Part shown: in pieces, positions 7,939 to 16,281 of the stretch | Numbering within the stretch: the stretch's first letter is position 1 | Layout: each line of letters starts with the position of its first letter | Assembly (NCBI GenBank): GCA_017523925.1 | Contig: JAFWVQ010000019.1 | Location: forward strand, 1-54,292 | From: Clostridia bacterium | GTDB lineage: Bacteria; Bacillota; Clostridia; Christensenellales; CAG-138 | Direction of reading: 5' to 3' | DNA length: 54,292 bases | Made by a program: the position numbers and the translations under genes | Notes under the pieces: generated by a model | The model's input: the letters and a program-made list of their open reading frames with translations, nothing else | The model's database searches: none | What the model was told of the DNA's origin: nothing

Positions 7939-9333
7939 TCAGAACTCGATCTTCTTTTCGATATAGCTGCGAAGTCCCGATATGGGCAAGCGGACCTGCT
8001 CCATTGTGTCACGGTCGCGAACGGTAACGGTGTCGGGTTCGATGCCCTCGCCGCCCTCGATCGTTTCAAAATCGACGGTTATGCAGAGGGGAGTTCCGAT
8101 CTCATCCTCACGGCGATAACGCTTGCCGATCGAGCCGGTTTCGTCGTAATCGACCATGAAGTGCTTTGCGAGCATATCGCGAAGCTCCATCGCCTTGGGC
8201 GCAAGCTTCTTGCTCAGAGGAAGAACAGCCGCCTTATAAGGCGCGAGCGCAGGCTTGAAGCGAAGCACCACACGGGTGTCGTTCGTTGCCTCATCGAGCA
8301 CCTCTTCATCGTATGCTTCGCACAGAAGCGCGAGCACAGTGCGGTCAAGGCCGTAGGTGGACTCGATGATATAGGGGATGAAGCGCTCGTTCGTGTTCGG
8401 ATCGAGATAGCCCATGTTTGCGCCGCTGTATTCCTGATGGCGCTTGAGGTCGAAATCCGTGCGGTTATGGGTGCCGTTGATCTCGCCCCAGCCGAACGGG
8501 AACAGGAACTCGATATCGCAGGCCGCCTTGGCATAGTGCGCAAGCTTCTCATGGTCGTGGAACCTGAGATGCTCGGGAGCTATGCCGAGATCGCGGTAGT
8601 ACTGCATTCCGTACTCTTTGAAATAGTCGTACAGCTCGGCGTCCTCGCCCTCCTTGCAGAAGGTTTGGAACTCCATCTGCTCGAACTCGATCGTGCGGAA
8701 GGTGAAGTTGCCCGGGGTGATCTCGTTGCGGAAAGCCTTGCCGATCTGACCGATGCTGAACGGGAGCTTGGCGCGCATGGTGCGCTGAACGCTCGGGAAG
8801 TTGACGTATTCGCCCTGCGCGTTTTCGGGGCGCAGGTAGATGACGGACTTCGCGTCGGTAGTTACGCCGCGGAAGGTCTGGAACATAAGGTTGAACTCAC
8901 GAATATCGGTGAAGTTATGCGCGCCGCAGTTGGGGCAGGCGATATTGTGAGACTTTATGTAGTCCAGCATTTCGGCATGGCTCATGCCATCCGCATGGGA
9001 GTTTTCATCGAACTCCTCGATGAGGTTATCCGCGCGGAAGCGCATCTTGCACTCCTTGCAATCGAGAAGAGGATCGGAAAAGCTGCCGATATGACCGCTC
9101 GCCTCCCAAACTCTCGGGTGCATGAGGATATCCGCATCGACCTCAAAGCTGTTGTGGCGCTCCTGAATGAAGCGCTTGCGCCATGTCTCCTTTACGTTGT
9201 TTTTAAGCCTTGCACCGAGGGGGCCGTAGTCCCAGGTGTTTGCAAGGCCGCCGTAAATTTCCGAACCAGCAAAAATGTAGCCTCGGTTTTTACACAAGGC
9301 TACGATCTTATCCATTGTAAGTTCTGCTTTCAT
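7939..9333 (-). CDS. glyS: Glycyl-tRNA synthetase (single-chain alpha2 type)
   Basis: A 464-residue class II synthetase that charges tRNA-Gly with glycine. The N-terminus KNRGYIFAGSEIYGGLANTW (residues ~13-32) is diagnostic of the homodimeric bacterial/eukaryotic type, as opposed to the alpha2beta2 GlyQS enzyme. Class II motif 2 is visible as FRNEITPGNFTFRTIEFEQM, and motif 3 near ESTYGLDRTVLALL. A zinc-binding-like CKECKM and CPNCGA pair is also present. The length is normal. It follows rpmB by 15 bp on the same strand, so translation and ribosome genes are linked here. No T-box leader is obvious. Confidence 0.95.
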   Translation of the reverse strand: MKAELTMDKIVALCKNRGYIFAGSEIYGGLANTWDYGPLGARLKNNVKETWRKRFIQERHNSFEVDADILMHPRVWEASGHIGSFSDPLLDCKECKMRFRADNLIEEFDENSHADGMSHAEMLDYIKSHNIACPNCGAHNFTDIREFNLMFQTFRGVTTDAKSVIYLRPENAQGEYVNFPSVQRTMRAKLPFSIGQIGKAFRNEITPGNFTFRTIEFEQMEFQTFCKEGEDAELYDYFKEYGMQYYRDLGIAPEHLRFHDHEKLAHYAKAACDIEFLFPFGWGEINGTHNRTDFDLKRHQEYSGANMGYLDPNTNERFIPYIIESTYGLDRTVLALLCEAYDEEVLDEATNDTRVVLRFKPALAPYKAAVLPLSKKLAPKAMELRDMLAKHFMVDYDETGSIGKRYRREDEIGTPLCITVDFETIEGGEGIEPDTVTVRDRDTMEQVRLPISGLRSYIEKKIEF

Positions 9334-9348
9334 ATTCTTTTAAAGAAA

Positions 9349-9546
9349 TCAGTCAAGCTTATACTTGCCGTTCCTGATGGAACGCAGGCAACGAGTGCAG
9401 AGGTTCACCCTACGGGGAGTGCCGTTGATGACCGTGTTGAATACCTGCACATTGGGAGCCCAGGAACGCTTGGTCTTCCTGTTGGAATGGCTTACGAGGT
9501 TGCCGCTCATTGCGCCCTTACCGCATAATTCACAAAGTTTACCCAT
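9349..9546 (-). CDS. rpmB: Ribosomal protein L28, zinc-ribbon form
   Basis: A 65-residue large-subunit ribosomal protein. It has the two cysteine pairs C5/C8 and C50/C53 of the zinc-binding (C+) L28 variant, and the SNRKTKRSWAPNVQ core. Many Firmicutes with a C+ form also have a zinc-free copy induced on zinc starvation; no second copy is in this window. GGAGG precedes the ATG. It is the first gene of the transcript with glyS. Confidence 0.95.
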   Translation of the reverse strand: MGKLCELCGKGAMSGNLVSHSNRKTKRSWAPNVQVFNTVINGTPRRVNLCTRCLRSIRNGKYKLD

Positions 9547-9622
9547 TATATTACACCTCCTTGCCTAATCTGCCGCTCGAATCGGAACTGCCGTTTCGCG
9601 CGGACTGCAAATCAACTTGAAC

Positions 9623-9651
9623 ATTATACCACCGCAAGAATTCATTTGCAA
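9623..9651 (-). promoter_or_regulatory. Promoter of rpmB-glyS
   Basis: On the minus strand TTGCAA (9646-9651), a 17-bp spacer and TATAAT (9623-9628), about 77 bp before the rpmB start. Confidence 0.7.
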
Positions 9652-9720
9652 GTATTTTTTAAGAAAAAATGCATATATATTACCGATTCGGAGCAGAATT
9701 ATTGAAAAAGGAGATGCTTT

Positions 9721-10200
9721 ATGAGATCAAAAGTCAAAAACCCAACCAAAACCTATATCATTTCGATCGCCGCTGCGCTTGGCGCGGGGCTGATCTCCTC
9801 CCTTGTAAGCATGGGCAAGCAGGGCGAATACGCGGCTTTGAAGCAGCCGCCGCTCTCCCCTCCCGGCTGGCTCTTCCCCGTGGTTTGGACGATGCTCTTC
9901 ATCCTTATGGGCATATCCGCCGCAAGGGTGTATCTGAACACGCCCGAGGATTTCCCGTTTGCGCTGAAGCTCTACTGCCTGCAGCTCGTTTTGAACTTGC
10001 TGTGGACGCCGCTTTACTTCGCGCTCAATCTGCGGCTTGCGGCTTTCGTATTGCTGCTCATTCTGCTTGGAACGGTCATCTACATGACGCTTGAGTTTAA
10101 AAAGATCGACAGAACGGCGGCTTATCTGCAGATCCCATATATCGTTTGGCTCGTATTTGCTGGGTATCTGAACCTTGGGACCTACATTCTGAACGGCTGA
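9721..10200 (+). CDS. tspO: TspO/MBR family membrane protein
   Basis: A 159-residue integral membrane protein with five predicted helices, the hallmark of the translocator/benzodiazepine-receptor family that binds porphyrins and related tetrapyrroles. Conserved signatures are PPLSPPGWLFPVVWT (loop 1/helix 2) and LQLVLNLLWTPLYFALN (helix 3/4). A GGAGATG ribosome site lies before the ATG. It stands alone between the divergent rpmB-glyS transcript and the dockerin genes, so the context does not tell its ligand. Roles in tetrapyrrole or stress handling are family knowledge, not seen here. Confidence 0.9.
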   Translation: MRSKVKNPTKTYIISIAAALGAGLISSLVSMGKQGEYAALKQPPLSPPGWLFPVVWTMLFILMGISAARVYLNTPEDFPFALKLYCLQLVLNLLWTPLYFALNLRLAAFVLLLILLGTVIYMTLEFKKIDRTAAYLQIPYIVWLVFAGYLNLGTYILNG

Positions 10201-10258
10201 GGCGGAGTTTTTCTCCAATTTCAAGCAAAAACGGTTTTTGTGTATTTTTTGTGTATTT

Positions 10259-10287
10259 AAGGAAGGTGAAAGGCTTTCCTTTTTTTG
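10259..10287 (+). terminator. Terminator between tspO and the dockerin genes
   Basis: AAGGAA (10259-10264) pairs with TTCCTT (10276-10281), followed by a run of T to 10287. Confidence 0.6.
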
Positions 10288-10334
10288 CTTTAGTATGATA
10301 TAATCAACGTATATACCATGCTTTGGAGGCGTAA

Positions 10335-12131
10335 ATGTTTAACCGCAGGCTTCGATCCGTTCTTTCATCAGTTCTGTGTTTATTTCTGTTGCTCTCGTTC
10401 ATTCCGCAGCTTCGCGCCGCTGCGTCACTCGCCATGCTTCGCGGCAGCGGGACCGAGGCAGACCCTCATCTTATCTCGAATGCTGCAGAGCTTTATGCGC
10501 TTGCTTCAAGCGTCAATTCTGGCGATCCGCGCGAGGGCGAGTTCTTCCTTCTCACCGATGATATCGTATTGAATGATATCTCGGATTTTGACGAATGGAC
10601 TTCTCAGAACCGACCCGATAATATCTGGATACCCATCGGCGACGCGCTGATCGAGGAAGGCTTCGAGGACGGGCATTATTTCTCGGGCAATTTCGACGGC
10701 GGCGGGCACAGCATAACCGGCGCATACATAAGAGCCTCAGCGGGTCTCGACGGCGTTGGCCTTTTCGGGATAATGCGCGGCGGCTCCGTTAAAAACCTTT
10801 CTCTGCACAGCTTTTATATTCCCGAAAATGCAAGCTGCTGCGGCGGGATCGCTGGGCGCGCATACGAAACGGACTTTGAAAACTGCATCGTTTCGGGCAG
10901 GGCCGGCGCAGTTCGCTGCTGCGGGGGCATAGTCGGTGCGCTCGAGGTCGGCTCGATCGCGGACTGCACCGCATCGGTCCACATCGACTGCTCCATAAGC
11001 GCGGGAGGCATTGCGGGAAGCTGCGCCGAAGCTTCCGTCATCGGCTGCCGCAGCCTCGGCTCGATTGGCGGCGACAACTACATCGGCGGAATAGCCGGTC
11101 TTGCGGGCGCATGCACCTTCATGCGCTGCGCCTCCGAATGCGCGGTAAGCTCGATCGAAAGAGCCGGCGCAATAGCGGGCTTCTGCTATGACAGCGAGTT
11201 TAACAAGTGCATCGGAAGCGGCAGCGTTACCTGCGGCGATTATGCCGGCGGCATCGCGGGGCTTTGTCAGAACACGGTGATATCCGAATGCGAAAGCCAT
11301 GCGCTCGTTGAATGCGGCAGATACGGCGGAGGCGCTGCGGGAATGTGCAACGCTGCCTTGATCGACCTTTTCAGAAACCTCGGCGAGGTTTCGGGCGAAT
11401 ACTATATCGGCGGCGTTGCGGGATGGAGCCATAACGGCAACGATTTCGGCTCCGTTATCCCCAGTGCCCGCTATTACGACAGCGGCGCGACCATCACCCA
11501 ATGCGTGAACGAGGCGCGGATAAGCGGCGAATGGGGCATCGGCGGCATAGTTGGCGACTGCCACGAGACCGAGATCCACGACAGCTATAACGCGGGCGAG
11601 GTGGTTTCGATCGAATACGCCGGCGGCATCACCGGATACACTGCGGACTGCGTTATAGCGCGCTGCTACAATGCGGGAACGGTCTCGGCAGGCTATGCTG
11701 CGGACGCGCTGATCGGGCGAAACTCGATGAATAAAACGGATGTGGATAGCTGTTATTATCTCGATACGAGCTGTTCCTCCGCAAGCGCGCACGGAACGGC
11801 GCTCACGCACGAGGAGCTCATGCTCGCTGAAAGCTACGCAGGATTCGACTTTGAAACCGTTTGGTGCATTCTCGACACCACCGAATACCCCTACGCGGAG
11901 CTTCGCGGACTTTGCGCCGGTTCCGCCATCCTTCCCGGCGATATCGACGAAAGCGGCGGCGTTTCCGTTGCCGATGCGGTGCTCGCGCTTCGCGGCGCAA
12001 TGGGGCTGATCGAACTGAGCGACCGGCAGCAGCTTGCCGGAGATATGAATTCGGACGGAGTTGTTTCCGTTGCCGACGCCGTGAGCATAATGAGGATCGC
12101 GATCGGGCTGAACGATATGCTCTCCCGATGA
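10335..12131 (+). CDS. Secreted Gly/Cys-rich beta-repeat protein with C-terminal dockerin
   Basis: A 598-residue exported protein. It has an N-terminal signal peptide (basic start, hydrophobic core to about residue 29), then a GTEADPHLISNAAELYAL module. About eleven ~25-residue repeats follow, each centred on GGIAG-like pentads and often on a nearby Cys, resembling GLUG repeats and probably forming a beta-solenoid. The last 64 residues hold two dockerin type I-like calcium repeats (GDIDESGG and GDMNSDGV, each followed by VADAV), suggesting attachment to a cohesin-bearing scaffold or the cell surface. The repeats are unusually rich in cysteine for an exported protein of an anaerobe. No catalytic domain is visible. 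A related gene follows after 70 bp, so this looks like a tandem duplication. Confidence 0.8.
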   Translation: MFNRRLRSVLSSVLCLFLLLSFIPQLRAAASLAMLRGSGTEADPHLISNAAELYALASSVNSGDPREGEFFLLTDDIVLNDISDFDEWTSQNRPDNIWIPIGDALIEEGFEDGHYFSGNFDGGGHSITGAYIRASAGLDGVGLFGIMRGGSVKNLSLHSFYIPENASCCGGIAGRAYETDFENCIVSGRAGAVRCCGGIVGALEVGSIADCTASVHIDCSISAGGIAGSCAEASVIGCRSLGSIGGDNYIGGIAGLAGACTFMRCASECAVSSIERAGAIAGFCYDSEFNKCIGSGSVTCGDYAGGIAGLCQNTVISECESHALVECGRYGGGAAGMCNAALIDLFRNLGEVSGEYYIGGVAGWSHNGNDFGSVIPSARYYDSGATITQCVNEARISGEWGIGGIVGDCHETEIHDSYNAGEVVSIEYAGGITGYTADCVIARCYNAGTVSAGYAADALIGRNSMNKTDVDSCYYLDTSCSSASAHGTALTHEELMLAESYAGFDFETVWCILDTTEYPYAELRGLCAGSAILPGDIDESGGVSVADAVLALRGAMGLIELSDRQQLAGDMNSDGVVSVADAVSIMRIAIGLNDMLSR

Positions 12132-12201
12132 TCCATTCGGCAGCGACACTTATAAAGAACGCAATAAACTAAGCAAAAACAGTACGAAAGGAAGTTTGAC
12201 C

Positions 12202-13779
12202 ATGAAAAAAAGAGTCCTCTCCCTCATCACCGTCCTCGCGCTCCTTCTTTGCGCTCTGCCATCGCTCTGTTTTGCCGAAGCAGGCTTGGATCGCGCAGCC
12301 GTGCCCACGGACGCACCCGTTTGGGACGGCAGCGTTGCCGACTCCTTTGCGGGCGGCAGCGGCAGCGAAGCCGACCCCTATCTCATTTCAAACGGCGCGG
12401 AGCTTGCGTATTTCGCGCATATCGTGAACGATGCGGTAGTCAACACCGAAGGACTGTACTTCGCGCTGACTGCCGATATCTACCTCAACGATATTTCAAA
12501 CGTTTCATCATGGAACGAGAACAACGCGCCGGCGAACGTATGGACGCCGATCGGCTACAACACCTATGAGATCGTGGACGATTACAATATCCGCGTTAAG
12601 GACGACAACGCCTTCAAGGGGCTTTTTGACGGCAGGGGGCATACCGTGCACGGCGTTTACGTCAAGACCCTTCGCAACAACGACGGCTTTGCGCCCTATC
12701 AGGAGGGCAGCGGACTCTTCGGCTCCTCGCATTACGCAAGCTTCTTCGATCTGCGCCTTGCAAACTCCTTCATTTTCAGCGAAACGAGCTCCGTTGGCGG
12801 CATTGTAGGCTGGCACTATCGCGGCGGCCTTTCGATGGGAACGGGTTACGCGGTCAAAAACTGCCTTGTTGAAGAGAGCGTTCGCGTTATCGGCTATCAG
12901 AACGTTGCAGGCATCGTGGGCTTTGCCAACTGCTCCCACGCTCCGATCACCGAATGCGTGAACCGCGGCTCTATCCTCGGCAACAACGGCGTTGGCGGCA
13001 TAGCGGGCGGCGCACCGCAGCGCACCACGGACAGGCTCGTAATAAGAAGCTGCATGAACGAGGGCAGCATCACCGCCGAGGCCAATTTCTCGGGCGATGC
13101 GTATTCAGCGGGCGGCATAGTCGGCTGGATCACGGGCGACGTTGAGAAGTGCGCGAACACCGGCAGTATTTCGAGCAAGCGCGTGGCGGGCGGCATTGTC
13201 GGCGACACCGACGAAGCCTGCTTCGTTGCCGACTGCTACAACGCGGGCAGCGTTACCGCCGAGTACGAGGCGGGCGGCATAGTGGCTCTGGTGCTTCCGA
13301 ACAACACCCTTGCCCGCTGCTACAACGCGGGCACCGTCACCGCTCCCGATTCCGCAGGCGCGCTCATCGGCGTGGCGTACAACCCGAACGCGCTTTCGGT
13401 AAACAACTGCTATTATCTGAACACGAGCTGCCCACAGGCGGATTCCGTTTGCGGAACGCCGCTCACTTCGGCGCAGCTTCAGAACCAGGCGAGCTATGCG
13501 GGATTCGATTTCAACACCGTTTGGACCATGGACGGCGACGAGAGCTACCCCTATGCGGAGCTTCGCAGCATCCCGCAGTTTGACTCTTCCCCCGTCCTGC
13601 CCGGCGATGTGGACGATAACGGCACGGTCACCATAGCGGACGCCATACTTGCTCTGCGCTGCGCTATGGGGCTTATCACGCTCAGCCCGGAGCAGATGCA
13701 GGCCGGTGATATGGACGGCGACGGAGCTATCAACATTGCGGATGCGGTAATGATACTTCGAGCCGCGATGGGGCTGTGA
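12202..13779 (+). CDS. Secreted beta-repeat protein with C-terminal dockerin (paralogue)
   Basis: A 525-residue exported protein similar in design to its upstream neighbour. It has a signal peptide (MKKRVLSLITVLALLLCALP), a GSGSEADPYLISNGAELAYF module with WTPIGYN and FKGLFDGRGHTVHGVY, then GGIVG-type repeats (VGGIVG, VGGIAG, AGGIVG). It ends in a dockerin type I-like pair (GDVDDNGT and GDMDGDGA, residues 468-525). The ATG at 12202 follows GAAAGGAAG; an in-frame TTG two codons earlier is less likely. No enzyme domain is visible. It probably acts outside the cell in adhesion or as a binding module, perhaps docked to a cohesin partner encoded elsewhere. Confidence 0.8.
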   Translation: MKKRVLSLITVLALLLCALPSLCFAEAGLDRAAVPTDAPVWDGSVADSFAGGSGSEADPYLISNGAELAYFAHIVNDAVVNTEGLYFALTADIYLNDISNVSSWNENNAPANVWTPIGYNTYEIVDDYNIRVKDDNAFKGLFDGRGHTVHGVYVKTLRNNDGFAPYQEGSGLFGSSHYASFFDLRLANSFIFSETSSVGGIVGWHYRGGLSMGTGYAVKNCLVEESVRVIGYQNVAGIVGFANCSHAPITECVNRGSILGNNGVGGIAGGAPQRTTDRLVIRSCMNEGSITAEANFSGDAYSAGGIVGWITGDVEKCANTGSISSKRVAGGIVGDTDEACFVADCYNAGSVTAEYEAGGIVALVLPNNTLARCYNAGTVTAPDSAGALIGVAYNPNALSVNNCYYLNTSCPQADSVCGTPLTSAQLQNQASYAGFDFNTVWTMDGDESYPYAELRSIPQFDSSPVLPGDVDDNGTVTIADAILALRCAMGLITLSPEQMQAGDMDGDGAINIADAVMILRAAMGL

Positions 13780-13803
13780 GCATCTGTGTGAAATGAAAGC
13801 TTT

Positions 13804-13837
13804 GCGGCGGGCGCTTAGGTGCGTTCGCCGCTTTTTT
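13804..13837 (+). terminator. Terminator after the dockerin pair
   Basis: GCGGCG (13804-13809) and CGCCGC (13826-13831) form a stem followed by six Ts; a strong intrinsic terminator. Confidence 0.85.
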
Positions 13838-13921
13838 GCGCCGGTTTTCCATCAAACCAGAAAATACCGAAAGAAACCGTGCGCGTTCAAAAAATATATA
13901 TGCAAAAAACAGTTTTTAAGG

Positions 13922-13950
13922 TTGAACGAAATTGTTTTTAGCGTTATAAT
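13922..13950 (+). promoter_or_regulatory. Promoter of serC
   Basis: TTGAAC (13922-13927), a 17-bp spacer and TATAAT (13945-13950), 59 bp before the serC start. Confidence 0.7.
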
Positions 13951-14009
13951 CCATGTATGGAAGAATGCTTCCAAGAGAAAATACAAACCAGTTTAAAGGA
14001 GTATTTGCA

Positions 14010-15104
14010 ATGAAATACGGTCGTGTTTACAACTTCTCCGCAGGCCCCTCCATCCTTCCCGAAGAGGTGCTTGAAAGCGTCCGCGACAACCTTCTCAACT
14101 ACGAAGGCTCCGGAATGTGCGTAATGGAAATGAGCCACAGGTCCAAGGTCTTCCAGCAGATCATCGACGAAGCCGAGCAGGATCTTCGCGATCTGATGAA
14201 CATCCCCGACAACTACAAGGTCATGTTCATCCAGGGCGGCGCTACCCTCCAGTTCGCAATGCTCCCCATGAACCTCATGAAGAACGGCGTTGCCGACTAC
14301 ATCGTAACCGGCAACTGGTCCAACAAGGCCTATAAAGAGGCCCAGAAGTACGGCAAGATCAACCTTGTTGCCACCAGCAAGGACAGGAACTTCAGCTACA
14401 TCCCCGATTGCTCCGACCTGCCCATCAGCGAGGATGCGGACTACGTTTACATCTGCGAAAACGAGACCATCCACGGCACCACCTTCCAGAAGCTGCCGAA
14501 CACCAAGGGCAAGATCCTGGTTTCCGACCAGAGCTCCATGTTCCTCTCTAAGCCCTGCAACGTATCCGACTACGGCGTGATCTACGGCGGCGTTCAGAAG
14601 AACATCGGCCCCGCCGGTATGGTTATCGTTATCATGCGCGAGGACCTCATCCGTGAGGATCTTCCCGAGTACGTTCCCACCTACATGAGCTACAAGACCC
14701 ATGCGGACAACGGCTCCATGTACAACACCCCCAACTGTTGGAGCATCTACGTTTGCGGCCAGGTATTCAAGTACCTCAAGAAGATCGGCGGCCTCGAGGT
14801 CATGGACAAGATGAATCAGGAGAAGGCCAAGATCCTGTACGACTTCCTCGACGAGTCCAAGATGTTCAAGGGCACCGTTGAGAAGGAGTTCCGCTCCCTC
14901 ATGAACATCCCCTTCGTTACCGCTTCCGCAGAGACCGATGCAGAGGTCGTTGCCGCCACCAAGAAGGCGGGCTTTGACAACCTCAAGGGTCACAAGAGCG
15001 TTGGCGGCCTGCGCGCCTCCACCTACAACGCGATGCCCAAGGAGGGCGTTATTGCGCTGGTCGACTTCCTGCGTGCATACGAGAAGGAGCACTATCAGGG
15101 CTAA
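14010..15104 (+). CDS. serC: Phosphoserine aminotransferase
   Basis: A 364-residue PLP-dependent enzyme of the second step of serine synthesis, converting 3-phosphohydroxypyruvate and glutamate to phosphoserine. It begins NFSAGPSILPEEVL, a signature of SerC, and has the PLP-lysine segment GVQKNIGPAGM and the C-terminal GHKSVGGLRASTYNAMP. The frame is open upstream, but the ATG at 14010 has an AAAGGAG ribosome site and places the signature at the N-terminus. serA lies downstream in the same direction with 149 bp and a hairpin between. No serB is next to them. Confidence 0.96.
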   Translation: MKYGRVYNFSAGPSILPEEVLESVRDNLLNYEGSGMCVMEMSHRSKVFQQIIDEAEQDLRDLMNIPDNYKVMFIQGGATLQFAMLPMNLMKNGVADYIVTGNWSNKAYKEAQKYGKINLVATSKDRNFSYIPDCSDLPISEDADYVYICENETIHGTTFQKLPNTKGKILVSDQSSMFLSKPCNVSDYGVIYGGVQKNIGPAGMVIVIMREDLIREDLPEYVPTYMSYKTHADNGSMYNTPNCWSIYVCGQVFKYLKKIGGLEVMDKMNQEKAKILYDFLDESKMFKGTVEKEFRSLMNIPFVTASAETDAEVVAATKKAGFDNLKGHKSVGGLRASTYNAMPKEGVIALVDFLRAYEKEHYQG

Positions 15105-15118
15105 TTTACCGATATCTT

Positions 15119-15148
15119 CGGAGCGGGGTGCTTCTGTATCCCGCTCCG
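15119..15148 (+). terminator. Hairpin after serC
   Basis: A perfect 9-bp stem CGGAGCGGG/CCCGCTCCG; the tail is only modestly T-rich, so it may be a partial terminator between serC and serA. Confidence 0.5.
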
Positions 15149-15168
15149 ATAGCTATTCGTTATTTTAT

Positions 15169-15220
15169 AGTGAATAATGAATAGTGAATAATTCATGAAG
15201 AAATTCCTTCGGAATTTCGC
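15169..15220. repeat. Dispersed intergenic repeat, copy 1
   Basis: AGTGAATAATGAATAGTGAA and following bases, then a hairpin AAATTC/GAATTT. A related copy is upstream of lysS at 36822-36890. Both lie just after a terminator-like hairpin and shortly before a housekeeping gene. Confidence 0.5.
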
Positions 15221-15253
15221 CAAAATATTATAATTTTTAAGGAGTTACTTAAT

Positions 15254-16165
15254 ATGCGTATTCTTGCATCCGACGGTATGGAAAAAAATGCAGTGGCCGC
15301 GCTTCAGGCACAGGGTCACGAAGTCGTTGAGCAGTTCTATGAGCCCGCTGAGCTCGCAGAGCAGGTAAAGAATTTCGACGTTCTCGTTGTTCGCAGCGCA
15401 ACCAAGGTTCGCGAGCCCATCATCGACGCGGCGCTTGAGACCGGAAAGCTCAAGCTCATCATCCGCGGCGGCGTTGGCATCGACAATATCGACCACAAGT
15501 ATGCAGAGGAAAAGGGCATCGCGGTTCGCAACACTCCCCGCGCTTCGAGCGACGCTGTTGCTGAGCTCGCGCTTGCGCATATGCTCTCCTGCGCTCGTTT
15601 TGTGAGCCATGCGGGTCACTCCATGCGCGAAGGCAAGTGGGAGAAGAAGGCCTATGCAAAGGGCATCGAGGTCGGCGGCAAGACCCTCGGCGTTATCGGC
15701 TACGGCCGCATCGGTCAGAGCCTCGGCAGGATGGCTCAGGCGCTCGGAATGAAGGTTCTTGCGTTCGACATCTACCATGTTGAAGGCATCGAGAACGAGA
15801 ACATGAAGTACGTTGAGATGGACGAGCTTTTCGCAAAGTCCGACTTCATCTCCATCCACACCCCCGCGATCGACGGCAAGCCCCTCATCAACGCCGATAC
15901 CATCGCCAAGATGAAGGACGGCGTGAACATCATCAATACCAGCCGCGGCGCAAACATCGACGAGGCTGCGCTTCTTGAAGCGCTCAACAGCGGCAAGGTT
16001 CGCTCCGCGGGTCTCGACGTTTGGGCGGAGGAGCCCTCCAAGAACGACGCGCTCTACAATCACCCCATGGTGAGCTGCACCCCCCATATCGGCGCAAGCA
16101 CCGTTGAGGCGCAGAAGCGTATCGGCGCGGAGATCGTGGATATTATCGGCAAGTTCTTTGCGTAA
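15254..16165 (+). CDS. serA: D-3-phosphoglycerate dehydrogenase, short form
   Basis: A 303-residue D-2-hydroxyacid dehydrogenase that oxidises 3-phosphoglycerate with NAD+, the first committed step of serine synthesis. Catalytic Arg lies in RGGVGIDNID, the NAD-binding loop is VIGYGRIGQSLG, and the catalytic His is in CTPHIGAST. It is the short type: it lacks the C-terminal ACT/serine-binding domain (and the intervening domain) of the longer enzymes, so serine feedback through ACT is not expected. AAGGAG precedes the ATG. The neighbouring serC supports the assignment over a generic hydroxyacid dehydrogenase. Confidence 0.92.
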   Translation: MRILASDGMEKNAVAALQAQGHEVVEQFYEPAELAEQVKNFDVLVVRSATKVREPIIDAALETGKLKLIIRGGVGIDNIDHKYAEEKGIAVRNTPRASSDAVAELALAHMLSCARFVSHAGHSMREGKWEKKAYAKGIEVGGKTLGVIGYGRIGQSLGRMAQALGMKVLAFDIYHVEGIENENMKYVEMDELFAKSDFISIHTPAIDGKPLINADTIAKMKDGVNIINTSRGANIDEAALLEALNSGKVRSAGLDVWAEEPSKNDALYNHPMVSCTPHIGASTVEAQKRIGAEIVDIIGKFFA

Positions 16166-16183
16166 TTGATTTGAGAAAAAACG

Positions 16184-16215
16184 TGCTGTGCGGTTTTTAT
16201 CGCACAGCATTTTTT
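16184..16215 (+). terminator. Terminator of serA
   Basis: A perfect 9-bp stem TGCTGTGCG/CGCACAGCA followed by TTTTTT, 18 bp after the stop. Confidence 0.9.
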
Positions 16216-16233
16216 ATAATGAGCCGAATAGCA

Positions 16234-16260
16234 AACGGGAAAGGCGATGCCCTTCCCGTT
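16234..16260 (-). terminator. Possible terminator of trpS
   Basis: The inverted repeat AACGGGA/TCCCGTT lies just after the trpS stop on the minus strand; the following tract is only TTTG. Confidence 0.5.
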
Positions 16261-16281
16261 TTGAATGCGTAAATTTCCGTT

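Noticed and set aside
8161..9528. 455-codon plus-strand ORF
   Set aside because: Shadow of glyS and rpmB on the other strand; long only because of GC-rich codon use.
10737..12149. 470-codon minus ORF
   Set aside because: Antisense to the dockerin repeat protein; Ala/Arg-rich composition typical of shadow frames.
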